Source: Cryobacterium glucosi (GTDB lineage Bacteria > Actinomycetota > Actinomycetes > Actinomycetales > Microbacteriaceae). Taken from it: 64,000 nt of DNA. Location of the stretch: the NCBI RefSeq assembly GCF_004402235.1, contig NZ_SOFS01000025.1, positions 1 to 64,000 on the forward strand. The letters run 5' to 3'. The position numbers and the translations under genes were made by a program. The notes beneath the pieces were generated by a model. It worked only from the letters and a program-made list of their open reading frames with translations. It did not search any database and had not been told where the DNA came from. Positions 15,110-23,152 of the stretch are shown piece after piece; positions within the stretch are counted from its first letter, which is position 1, and every line of letters begins with the position of its first letter.

Positions 15110-16215
15110 CGGGCGGGCCCGGGTTCGGTCGTCGGCGCGGGCACGGGAACGGGATGCGGAACCGGAGGAGGGCCAGGGGACGGCCGGGGATCCGGCGTCG
15201 GCACAGTGCCGGGCTCCGTTTCGGCGTCCGCTGCCGTCTCGGTCGAGAGCCGGGTGGGCTGCCCGGGCCGGACCGGTCGCACGGGCCGGTCGAGCACGGT
15301 CCGGACCAGCTCGGGATCGATCAGGGTCCGCGGGGCGTACCCGGCGGGAATGCCGCGGAGGATGCCGTCGATGGCCGCGAGGATCCGGGGCTGCGCCGCG
15401 GCCAGCCGAGCGAAGACGAGCTCGGCCGTGACGGCATCCGTCTCGGTAGTCCCGGGCAGGGCTGTCTCGGTCAGGGTTGTCTCGGGCAGGTGCGCCTCGA
15501 GAGCGGATGCCGCCGCGTCCGCGCCGGGTTCGGCGGGGGCGAGTCCGGCGTCCGCATCGGTGACGAAGGAGAGGTTGACCGTTCCGATGCCCAGTTCGGA
15601 TGCGAGGACGACCTCGGGGTACTGGGTCATGTTGACGATGTGGGCGCCGGCCGCACGGAACCAGAGCGACTCCGCCCGGGTGGAGAACCGGGGGCCCTGG
15701 ATCACGACGACGGTCCCTGTGGGCGCGAACCGCTCGCCGAGTGCGTTCAGGGCGGCTACCGCGGTGCGTCGGAGCACCGGGTCGAAGGGGTCGGCAGCGG
15801 CGAGGTGCGCGACGACGCCTTCGTCGAAGAAGGTGTCGGCGCGGCCGCTCGTGCGGTCGATGAACTGGTCGGTGACGACGAGGAGCCCCGGCGGGTACTC
15901 AGGGCTGACGCCGCCGACGGCGGAGGAGGAGATGATCGCGCGGACGCCGAGGGAGGCTAGCGCCCAGATATTGGCGCGGTAGTTGATCCGATGCGGCGCC
16001 TCGGTGTGCCCCGCTCCATGCCGGGGCAGGAATGCGACCCGACGTCCGGCGCGCTCGCCGACCGTGATCGGCGCGGAGGTCGACCCGTACGGGGTGTCGA
16101 TGGTGATCGAGGTGACGGTGCCGGCATCGAAGAGCCGGTACAGTCCGGATCCGCCGATCACCGCGATCTCCACCGGGGCATGTGCGAGTGGTTGCGCGGG
16201 AGTCTGCTCGGTCAC
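15106..16215 (-). CDS. S-methyl-5'-thioadenosine phosphorylase with proline-rich tail
   Basis: This purine-nucleoside-phosphorylase-type enzyme (369 residues) has the phosphate-binding AVIGGSGLY, the FLPRHGAGH block, IISSSAVGGV, IQGPRFSTRAES and VNMTQYPEVVLASELG. These are the hallmarks of MTA phosphorylase, which recycles methylthioadenosine to adenine and methylthioribose-1-phosphate. The GTG at 16215 is chosen because GGAG stands six bases upstream. Two oddities stand out: a Thr/Glu-rich insertion (about residues 230-250) and a C-terminal extension of about 60 residues rich in Pro, Thr and Glu that relatives lack. It is coupled to the sugar epimerase gene. Confidence 0.9.
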   Translation of the reverse strand: MTEQTPAQPLAHAPVEIAVIGGSGLYRLFDAGTVTSITIDTPYGSTSAPITVGERAGRRVAFLPRHGAGHTEAPHRINYRANIWALASLGVRAIISSSAVGGVSPEYPPGLLVVTDQFIDRTSGRADTFFDEGVVAHLAAADPFDPVLRRTAVAALNALGERFAPTGTVVVIQGPRFSTRAESLWFRAAGAHIVNMTQYPEVVLASELGIGTVNLSFVTDADAGLAPAEPGADAAASALEAHLPETTLTETALPGTTETDAVTAELVFARLAAAQPRILAAIDGILRGIPAGYAPRTLIDPELVRTVLDRPVRPVRPGQPTRLSTETAADAETEPGTVPTPDPRPSPGPPPVPHPVPVPAPTTEPGPAR

Positions 16216-16305
16216 TCTGTGCTCCTCGTTCGGCGGGCGGGGTGTCCAGTCTTGCATCCCGCGCCGGCGTGCGCTGAACTCCGTCCGGGCAGCGCCGACC
16301 CCGTC

Positions 16306-16357
16306 ACCTTTCCGGTCGAAAGTTCCCGGTACGCGGGTCACTCTCGACCGGAAAGGT
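16306..16357. repeat. 14-bp inverted repeat with nested CCCG/CGGG hairpin
   Basis: ACCTTTCCGGTCGA (16306-16319) and its exact complement (16344-16357) flank a 24-base loop that can fold again as CCCG/CGGG. It lies after the DUF5719 gene stop on the reverse strand and upstream of nothing else on that strand but the MTA phosphorylase promoter. It probably terminates the DUF5719 transcript. Confidence 0.75.
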
Positions 16358-16378
16358 ACCGGTCAGTGCGTGCAGCCG

Positions 16379-17860
16379 TCAGTGCGTGTAGACGCGGATC
16401 GACTCGGCGAGCGGGCCCGGCGGGCGCACCGGGAACGAGGCGACCATGCCGGCATCCGCATAGCCGACCGACGACACCGTCTCGGAGCCGCCCGACACGA
16501 TGTACCGCGTCGACGCGAAGAGCGGCAGCGCTCCGGCCGCACCGGCCGCGACCGTCACGCTGCCGGACGCACCGTTCTCGGCGGTCGCCGTATAGGTCAC
16601 GTCCTTGGTGCCCTGATTCAGCAGGTTGAGCAGCGGCGAGGGTCCCGGCGCCGTGACGACGGCGAAGTCGCCGGTGAGCGAGGCGGAGGACGCGAACCAG
16701 GCGAAGTCACGGCCGTTGGTGCCGGTCGCCGAGCCGAGGGCCGAGGCCACGACGGGCTGGTCGCTCGAGACGGTGAGCGAATAGCTGCCGACGGCGAGTC
16801 CGGAGAGCGGCACGTCGGTCGCGAGGCCGGGCTGGAGGGTGACCTCGACGGAGGTACCCGCGGCCTGGCCTCCCTCGCTCATCACGCCGATCTGCACGGT
16901 CGCAGCCGTATCACCGGGGGCGAGCAGACGCACAGAGGGTGTGTCACTCGCGACCCCTCCCGCGTCGCTTCCGGCGTCGTCTGCTGGAATGTTCTCGATA
17001 CGCAGGCCGGCGATGCTCTGCTCGAGGCTCGGGTCGACGGATGTCCCGAGCAGGTCGACCCCGCCGGTCGCGAGGCCGCGCACGATGCTCTGCTGCAGGG
17101 TGGCCACGACCTGGCCGCCGTGGGTCGTCACGTGCACGACGGGAGAGCGGAGGTTCGGCGCGAGGCCGGCGAGCGAGACGACGCGCTGGGCGCCGGGCTG
17201 GACGAGGATCCCTGTGGAGCCCGGCGCGGTGACCCGGCCCGATTCGCCGAAGACGTCGAGGTCGACGGTTGCAACGACCGTTGTCGGGTTGCTGAGCAGC
17301 ACGAGGGTCGTGCGGCCGACATCCGTCGACCCGCCGACGAGCCAGGATTCGCCGGTGGCCTCGCCGCAGGCCGCGACGGCGAGGCCGCCGAGGACGGCCT
17401 CCGCCGCGACGGACTGGGACTGGCTGCCGGCCACGAGCGGTGCCGTGGACGCGCCCTTCGCGACGGGGATGTTGAGCTTGACGGGGGCGCCGTCCGTGGT
17501 CTTGCGGTTGTCGACGGCACTGAGCAGGCTCGCTGACGGTGCGCTCCATGCGCCCGCGGGGACCGCGGCCTTGGATGCGGTCGTGGCGGGAGCCCAGGCG
17601 CCGGATGCGGTGTCCGGGCGCCCGAGCGAGCTCGCGGACTTCGCCTGCGTCGAGTCCTCTGCGAGGGTGAGCAGCGGACCCGGGCAGACCCGGACCTGCT
17701 CGCTCGGAACCGGCGCGACGGCGAGATAGGCCGGGGCGGTGCCGAAGGCTGGCCAGGGCACGACGACGGCGGCCGCTCCGAGCACGCCGGCGACGCCGAG
17801 CACGCCGAAGGCGATGAGGAACCGGGCACCGGTCCGGGCGATGGCGCGCTTACCTGGCAT
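16379..17860 (-). CDS. DUF5719 family secreted/membrane-anchored protein
   Basis: The 493-residue protein has a short basic start, one membrane segment (about residues 12-35), then an extracellular part made of beta-rich repeats with many Ser, Thr, Val and Gly, such as LVLLSNPTTVVATVDLDVFG and VQPGAQRVVSLAGLAP. This matches actinobacterial DUF5719 proteins, which are encoded directly after a very large membrane glycosyltransferase as here. The start overlaps that gene's 3' end by 11 bases, so the two are translationally linked and probably act together in cell-wall glycan work. The molecular function is unknown. Confidence 0.8.
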   Translation of the reverse strand: MPGKRAIARTGARFLIAFGVLGVAGVLGAAAVVVPWPAFGTAPAYLAVAPVPSEQVRVCPGPLLTLAEDSTQAKSASSLGRPDTASGAWAPATTASKAAVPAGAWSAPSASLLSAVDNRKTTDGAPVKLNIPVAKGASTAPLVAGSQSQSVAAEAVLGGLAVAACGEATGESWLVGGSTDVGRTTLVLLSNPTTVVATVDLDVFGESGRVTAPGSTGILVQPGAQRVVSLAGLAPNLRSPVVHVTTHGGQVVATLQQSIVRGLATGGVDLLGTSVDPSLEQSIAGLRIENIPADDAGSDAGGVASDTPSVRLLAPGDTAATVQIGVMSEGGQAAGTSVEVTLQPGLATDVPLSGLAVGSYSLTVSSDQPVVASALGSATGTNGRDFAWFASSASLTGDFAVVTAPGPSPLLNLLNQGTKDVTYTATAENGASGSVTVAAGAAGALPLFASTRYIVSGGSETVSSVGYADAGMVASFPVRPPGPLAESIRVYTH

Positions 17861-20800
17861 TGTTCGGGTCCTCCTGTCCACTCGGACGGTCGGCAGGCTC
17901 GACGGGGTCCGTCGCCTTCTCCTCGCGGGGTGACGCTGCCGGTTCTTTGGGCGGAGCAGTGCCGGGGGCGACGTGCTCGGCAATCTCGCCCGCGGTCACG
18001 TCGGCAGGGCCGTCCTCGGTCTCGTCGCCGTGGCCCGAAGTGAGGGCGAGGTCGGAGGAGCGCTCCCGTTCCGCGGCGTGCGCGAGTTCGACAGCGGCGG
18101 CGAGCTCGCCGGCCTCCGCGGCCTCGGCGGCTTCGGCGGCTTCAGCAGACTCGATCGCCTGGGCGGCCGGGGTGCCCTCGGCCGGCACGATCGCGCCGGC
18201 CTTCACGCTGCGCCGCAGTGCGGCACGAGCCTCGGAGCGGGCAGACCGCGCCTCGGACTTCGCACTGCGTTCTTCGCGGTGGAGATCCCGTGCCTCTGCC
18301 TTGCGGTCCTGGGTGTCCGAGCGGGCCGAGCGGCGCATGGCGTCGCGATTCGCCTGGCGTACGGCTTCGGGGCCTGCCCCGGTCGGGATCGACAGGAGCA
18401 GGGCTGAGCCGACCGTGATCGCGGCAAGAAGCAGGGCGGCGAGAGAGAAGACTCCCCCGGCGCGGGCCGGGACCTCGCTCGCCGTGACACCGGCGGCGGA
18501 GGCGGGCCCGTCATGGCGCCAGAGCCGCCCGTACGCGGTGTCCCCGACGGGCACGAGCGCTGCTTCGCCGTCGAGCGCGGTCGTCGCCCTGGCGAGGGTC
18601 TCCGTGGCCGCGACGCTTGCCGCCGCGGCACCTCTGCCGGTGTCGGTGAGGGCGGCCGGCCGCAGCAGCACGAAGCGGATGCCGAGGTCGGCCAGTCCGG
18701 CCGAGGCATCCAGTCCGCTGCGTGAGGCCAGGTTTCCCGCGAGCGTGGCGAGTTCCCTATCCGCCGCGGAGAGCGTGGTCGTGGTGTTGACGAGGGTGCT
18801 CTGCTCGTTGAGGGTGGTGCCCGCGCCGCGCACGATCGTGGCGAGGATGCCGCCGTTGGACTGCGGGACGATTTCGAGGGTGCCGACCCGGGCATCCGTC
18901 TGCGCTTCTGCCGTCACGAAGGCGGGCTGGGTGCGGTCGCTGCCCTCATGGACGGCGCTCAGCTCGAGCGGGAGTGCTCCGGCGAGCGGGACGACGGCGA
19001 CAGCGAGAAGGACGGTTGCGGCGACGGCGGGGGCGACGGCGAAGCGGCGGAACTCGCGCAGGGCGAAGATCACGGCGCCGACGAGGCCGAGCCAGTAGAG
19101 GCTCAGGCCGGAGCCGGGCCAGATGCTGACGCTCGCGGCGCCCGTCGTCGCGAGGCTGAGCTGCGTCGCGGCGATCGCGGTGCCGGCGCCGAGCAGGGCG
19201 GTCAGGACCGCGACGCTCGCGCTGCGGATGCTGGGCAGGAACAACGAGAGTGCGGCGAGGATCGCGAGCGGGGCGAACAGGACCGGGATGATCCAGGACA
19301 GCGGCAGGCCCTGCAACGCGGGGGCCTGGCCGAGCAGCGTGCTCCAGCCACCGAAGTCGCCGGTCGGGAAGCCGAGCAGCAGCTGCCAGTCCGGGGCGGG
19401 GGTGCTGGGCACCGGCACCCCGGGGTCGGCGAGGAGCGCGAGCCACGAGCCGCGCAGGCCCTGGTCCAGGATCAGCGGGAGCGCGAGGGCGACGGCGGGC
19501 AGCGGGATGCCGATGAACCGGGCGATGCCGCGTCCGCTGGCGACCGAGCAGAGCAACCACAGGATGAGCAGCGCGGGCGTGAGCGAGGGGGCGCAGAACA
19601 GCACGGCGGCGAAGAGCAGGGATGCTGTCGCCGACGCGGACCACGACCGGCCGGCGGAATAGCCGGCGAAGAACAGCCAGGGCAGCAGCAGGTGCGCGAG
19701 GATCGCGGCAGGGCGACCGGCCGAGAACGCCGTGAGGAAGGTCGGGGCAAGCACCCACAATGCTGCGGCGGTGAAGCGGAGGAGCCCGCGGTCGGTCAGG
19801 CGGGTCGCCGCGAGCCAGGCGCCGAGTGCCGCGAGCGGGAGGGCGACGAAGTAGAGCAGCACGAGCGAGTACGACGGGGCCCAGAACGTGAGCGAGCCGA
19901 GCACGGCGAGCACGGCGGCGAAAGGATCTGCGGCGCCGACGAAGCCGAGGCCGAGGTCGCGCCAGCCGTATCCAACGCTCGCCCAGAGCCCTGCCGGGGT
20001 GCTCGACAACGGCAGGAGTCCCCCACCGGCGAGGTTCTGCGCACCGAGCAGTGAGGCGAACATGATGATTCCGACGAGCGCAGCCGCGAGCACGGTCCAG
20101 GCGCCGCCGCTCGCGAAGAAGTGGATCTCCGGCCGGTCGGCGCCGAGGCCGACGAGCACCGCTTCGCGCTTGAGGGCGTGCCTGCGGCGGACCTCGGCAT
20201 TCGTCAGGCGCAGGGACGCGATCGACCCCCAGCCGAGCGTGCGGGTCTCGGCGAGTCGACGGCGGGCATTGTGCACCCGGGAGCCACTGAACGCGGTGCG
20301 GAATGCGGCCGAGAACTCGCCGGGAATCGCGCCGGGCTCCTTCTGCAGCAGCGCTCCGATGGAGCGGAAGAAGGCGAAGGGCACGAGCGCGATCCAGTGC
20401 AGGGGGATCAGCCACCCCGCGGAGTAGACGAGGCGCCGGTGCAGCTGTGCGGTCCTGGCCACCCGGAGTCGCTTGCGGCGGGCCCGTCCGCGCGAGGACC
20501 CGCTGAGCCCGGCGACACCGTCGCCCGCCGAGGCGACGCGCGCCGCGGCGACGACGGACACCCGGCGGCCGGACAGGCGCACGCGCACGCAGAAGTCGAG
20601 GGCGTCGTCCGCGGACGGCAGGCCGGGGTCGAAACCGCCGAGCTGGTTCCAGACGCTGTGGCGCACGAGCATTCCGCCGGCGTCGACGGCGAGCACGTCG
20701 CTCATGCCGTCGTGCTGGCCCTGGTCGAGTTCGCTCTCGACGAGGGTCACGGTCGCCCCGCCCGGCGTCATCGACAGGCCGACGTCGTGGATGTAGTCGT

Positions 20801-21182
20801 GGGCGCGCCAGTCCATGATCTTGGGTCCGGCGACGGCGACGGAGGGTGCGATCTCGAGTTCGCCGAGCAGCGCTGCGAGCGCGCCGGGTTCGGGGGCACT
20901 GTCCTGGGCGAGCAGCCAGAGCATCTCGCTGTCGGATTCCGGCGGCGCCATCACGCGCACGGCGGCGGCGATCGCCTGCCCGAAGGTCAGGTCGGAGTCG
21001 GCGGAGATGAAGTGCGTCGGACCGTGCGCGGCGAGCAGCTGGGCCGTCGCGTCGCTGGATCCACAGTCGACGGTGATGACGACATCCGGCTGACGGGTTT
21101 GCCGACTCAGAGCCTCGAGAGTGCGCTCAAGGTGTTTCGCGCCGTTGCGGGCGACAAGGATGGCTGTGACTCGTGCATGCAT
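17850..21182 (-). CDS. Large membrane GT2 glycosyltransferase (1110 residues)
   Basis: Residues 1-230 form a GT2 domain (VTAILVARNGAKHLERTL, VDCGSSDAT, WLLAQDSAPEP as the acidic site, DDALDFCVRV). A long region with about 12-14 membrane segments follows (roughly 255-770), then a periplasmic-type section, a last helix near 930-950 and a charged C-terminal tail. The tail is very rich in Arg, Glu, Ala and Ser, with EAAEAAEAAEAGELAA. This architecture matches the cell-wall glycosyltransferases beside DUF5719 and WhiB genes in actinobacteria. The donor is probably a nucleotide sugar and the acceptor a wall polymer. A -10-like TAGGCT ends 10 bases before the start. Confidence 0.82.
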   Translation of the reverse strand: MHARVTAILVARNGAKHLERTLEALSRQTRQPDVVITVDCGSSDATAQLLAAHGPTHFISADSDLTFGQAIAAAVRVMAPPESDSEMLWLLAQDSAPEPGALAALLGELEIAPSVAVAGPKIMDWRAHDYIHDVGLSMTPGGATVTLVESELDQGQHDGMSDVLAVDAGGMLVRHSVWNQLGGFDPGLPSADDALDFCVRVRLSGRRVSVVAAARVASAGDGVAGLSGSSRGRARRKRLRVARTAQLHRRLVYSAGWLIPLHWIALVPFAFFRSIGALLQKEPGAIPGEFSAAFRTAFSGSRVHNARRRLAETRTLGWGSIASLRLTNAEVRRRHALKREAVLVGLGADRPEIHFFASGGAWTVLAAALVGIIMFASLLGAQNLAGGGLLPLSSTPAGLWASVGYGWRDLGLGFVGAADPFAAVLAVLGSLTFWAPSYSLVLLYFVALPLAALGAWLAATRLTDRGLLRFTAAALWVLAPTFLTAFSAGRPAAILAHLLLPWLFFAGYSAGRSWSASATASLLFAAVLFCAPSLTPALLILWLLCSVASGRGIARFIGIPLPAVALALPLILDQGLRGSWLALLADPGVPVPSTPAPDWQLLLGFPTGDFGGWSTLLGQAPALQGLPLSWIIPVLFAPLAILAALSLFLPSIRSASVAVLTALLGAGTAIAATQLSLATTGAASVSIWPGSGLSLYWLGLVGAVIFALREFRRFAVAPAVAATVLLAVAVVPLAGALPLELSAVHEGSDRTQPAFVTAEAQTDARVGTLEIVPQSNGGILATIVRGAGTTLNEQSTLVNTTTTLSAADRELATLAGNLASRSGLDASAGLADLGIRFVLLRPAALTDTGRGAAAASVAATETLARATTALDGEAALVPVGDTAYGRLWRHDGPASAAGVTASEVPARAGGVFSLAALLLAAITVGSALLLSIPTGAGPEAVRQANRDAMRRSARSDTQDRKAEARDLHREERSAKSEARSARSEARAALRRSVKAGAIVPAEGTPAAQAIESAEAAEAAEAAEAGELAAAVELAHAAERERSSDLALTSGHGDETEDGPADVTAGEIAEHVAPGTAPPKEPAASPREEKATDPVEPADRPSGQEDPNNAR

Positions 21183-21286
21183 ATCAAGCCAAGCCTAGGT
21201 TGCATCGTCGTTGTGCGGTGGCCCCTGGACGGGCGTGCCCGATATGCACGGCCCGATTCACGCGGCCGATGTGGGTGGGAACGGCG

Positions 21287-21625
21287 TCAGCTGGCGCGCT
21301 TGCGCAGTTTGCGCCGCTCGCGTTCGGAGAGACCGCCCCAGATGCCGAAGCGTTCGTCGTTGGCGAGCGCGTACTGCAGGCACTGGGTGCGCACCTCGCA
21401 CGAGGTGCAGATCTTCTTCGCGTCCCGGGTGGAGCCGCCCTTTTCGGGGAAGAACGCCTCGGGGTCGGTCTGGGCGCACAGCGAATCCGCCTGCCAGGCG
21501 AGGGCGTCGCCTTCGTCGGGAAGGGTGTGTCCGGTGCTGTCCTTGCGAATTCCGGGAATGCCCAAGCGAACGGGATCGACGAACCAGTCCTCGGGTACTC
21601 CGGAACGATACTCGGCTTGCGTCAT
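21287..21625 (-). CDS. WhiB-family [4Fe-4S] transcriptional regulator (WhiB2/WhmD-like)
   Basis: The 112-residue protein has the four cluster ligands Cys50, Cys73, Cys76 and Cys82 (C-x22-C-x2-C-x5-C), the GIWGG turn (94-98) and a basic C-terminal tail RERRKLRKRA for DNA contact. Proteins of this type bind sigma factor region 4. In actinobacteria the WhiB2 branch controls septation and sits near manA and DUF3499 genes, as here. The start at 21625 is chosen because GGGAG stands six bases upstream and because a longer start at 21703 would lie inside the promoter. Confidence 0.92.
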   Translation of the reverse strand: MTQAEYRSGVPEDWFVDPVRLGIPGIRKDSTGHTLPDEGDALAWQADSLCAQTDPEAFFPEKGGSTRDAKKICTSCEVRTQCLQYALANDERFGIWGGLSERERRKLRKRAS

Positions 21626-21674
21626 ATCGTCTCCCACCCCTTGCAATACGTGCCCTAATAACTCGTCCGCACTA

Positions 21675-21703
21675 ATTACAGCCGTGTAATTCCCCCACGT
21701 CAA
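21675..21703 (-). promoter_or_regulatory. Promoter of the whiB gene (TTGACG, 17 nt, TGTAAT)
   Basis: Reverse strand: TTGACG (21703-21698) is followed by 17 bases and TGTAAT (21680-21675). Transcription should start near 21668, giving a leader of about 43 bases with a GGGAG ribosome site. This decides the whiB start at 21625. Confidence 0.7.
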
Positions 21704-21805
21704 GTCGCCGATAATAAACCCTCAATGTCGGCTGGAGAGTTTCGACTCGCCCAAAGACAGAAAATGTGACCTCGCCGGGGGCTTGACGAATATGCGTCCA
21801 GAGCC

Positions 21806-22774
21806 CTATGAAACGGATGCCGCCTGCCGCGATTCCCAGGCGCTGCGCACCATTTCTTCGAGGCTGTGCCGCATCTTCCAGTCGAGGTCGCGTGCCGCGA
21901 GCGCGCCGCTCGTGACGATGCGGTCGGGGTCGCCGGCCCGGCGGGGACCGATGTCGGGCGTGAAGTCGATGCCGGTCACGCGGGCGACCGTCGTCATGAT
22001 CTCGCCGACGGAGACGCCGTCGCCGCTGCCGAGGTTGTAGACGGGTTCGATCGCAGTGCCGGCGTCGAGGAGTCGGGCGGCCGCGACGTGCGAGACGGCG
22101 AGGTCGGCGACGTGGATGTAGTCGCGCACGCAGGTGCCGTCGGGGGTCGCGTAGTCGTTGCCGTTGATCCGCGGCGTGCGGCCGGCGAGGAGCGCGTCGA
22201 AGATGATCGGGAACAGGTTGTGCGGGCTCGTGTCGCGGAGCTCGCGGGCACCGGAGCCGACAACGTTGAAGTAGCGGAGCGCGGTGTAGCTGAGTCCGGC
22301 CGCGACGGCCTGGTCGCGGAGCAGCCACTCGCCGATGAGCTTGGTCTCGCCGTACGGGGACTCCGGGCTCTTCGGGGTCTCCTCGGTGACGAGCGAGGTC
22401 GTCGGGGTGCCGTAGACGGCCGCGCTCGAGGAGAACACCATCCGCTTCACGTCGGCTTCCTGCATTGCAGCGAGGAGGGTGGCCATGGCCGTGACGTTCT
22501 GCTCATAGGTGTGCAGCGGGCGCTGCACCGAGACCCCGGCGTACTTGAAACCGGCGACGTGCACGACGCCCGTGATCGGGTGATCGGAGAAGGTGTTGAG
22601 GAGAAGGGGGCCGTCGAGCAGGTCGCCGTGAACGAACGGCACGGACTCAGGGACGAATTCGGCGTGGCCGCTCGAGAGGTCGTCGACCACGACGACGTCG
22701 ATGCCCTCGGCGAGGAACGCGCGGACGATGTGGGATCCGATATAGCCGGCTCCGCCGGTGACAAGCCACGCCAT
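21806..22774 (-). CDS. galE: UDP-glucose 4-epimerase
   Basis: The 322-residue SDR enzyme interconverts UDP-glucose and UDP-galactose. It has the NAD motif VTGGAGYIGSH, VDDLSSGH, HVAGFKYAGVSVQ, the catalytic Tyr141/Lys145 in SPYGETK, LRYFNVVGS and RDYIHVADLA. These fit GalE closely. The start at 22774 is supported by GAGGG six bases upstream. Relatives often read SKAVGES where this reads KYAGVS. It would supply UDP-galactose to the wall or capsule glycosyltransferases nearby. Confidence 0.92.
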   Translation of the reverse strand: MAWLVTGGAGYIGSHIVRAFLAEGIDVVVVDDLSSGHAEFVPESVPFVHGDLLDGPLLLNTFSDHPITGVVHVAGFKYAGVSVQRPLHTYEQNVTAMATLLAAMQEADVKRMVFSSSAAVYGTPTTSLVTEETPKSPESPYGETKLIGEWLLRDQAVAAGLSYTALRYFNVVGSGARELRDTSPHNLFPIIFDALLAGRTPRINGNDYATPDGTCVRDYIHVADLAVSHVAAARLLDAGTAIEPVYNLGSGDGVSVGEIMTTVARVTGIDFTPDIGPRRAGDPDRIVTSGALAARDLDWKMRHSLEEMVRSAWESRQAASVS

Positions 22775-22867
22775 GTTTACCCTCGCAGGATCGCTCGGCA
22801 ACCTAGCGATGCCGGTGCTGCCAGCCTAGCGTTCGGGCCGATTCCGGCGCTGCGCGCCCCCTGCGCC

Positions 22868-22897
22868 GCTTCGCGCCAGGCGTGCCAGGCGCGAAGC
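22868..22897 (-). terminator. 10-bp GC stem-loop between the small membrane gene and galE
   Basis: GCTTCGCGCC (22868-22877) and GGCGCGAAGC (22888-22897) pair perfectly around a 10-base loop. It lies 21 bases after the stop of the small membrane protein gene, on the same strand, and upstream of galE. It probably terminates that small transcript. Confidence 0.6.
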
Positions 22898-22918
22898 AGC
22901 GGAAGTAGCGCGTGTGGG

Positions 22919-23059
22919 TCAGGGCCAGTCGTCGTCGGGGCCGTGGGTGCGCCGGGCGATCTGCGGGTCGCCGTAGCCGTCGCGGGTCACCGTGCTGAAC
23001 GTCGCGACGGCGCTCCAGAGGGTGAGGAGGGCGAGAACCAGGACCAGGAATGTCATCAT
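22919..23059 (-). CDS. Small single-pass membrane protein
   Basis: This is a 46-residue protein if the first of two adjacent ATG codons (23059) is used. One hydrophobic helix (MTFLVLVLALLTLWSAVATF) is followed by the short polar tail TVTRDGYGDPQIARRTHGP. Many actinobacteria encode short proteins with one helix and a tail of the form RDGYG...R-(S/T)-H, so this looks real, but no function is known. It is divergent from the glxA-type regulator and shares its control region. Confidence 0.6.
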   Translation of the reverse strand: MMTFLVLVLALLTLWSAVATFSTVTRDGYGDPQIARRTHGPDDDWP

Positions 23060-23152
23060 GGCAGGAACTCTAGGCATTGCGATATCCTGCCGCGAGTGGC
23101 AGTCTTGCCAGTGTTCGACCATTTCCTGCCAATGCCGTTACCGGAGGTTCGC
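23060..23152. promoter_or_regulatory. Control region with repeated TCCTGCC boxes and a TGGCA palindrome
   Basis: TGGCA-GTCT-TGCCA (23097-23110) is a perfect inverted repeat. The heptamer TCCTGCC, or its complement GGCAGGA, occurs three times (about 23060-23066, 23085-23091 and 23133-23139). The sites lie between the small membrane gene and the GlxA-type regulator, so the regulator may bind them to control both. A GGAGG ribosome site stands at 23143-23147. Confidence 0.45.

Noticed and set aside
21866..23150. Long forward frame upstream of the GlxA-type regulator
   Set aside because: It is antisense to galE and the small membrane gene. GGAGG before 23153 marks the true start.
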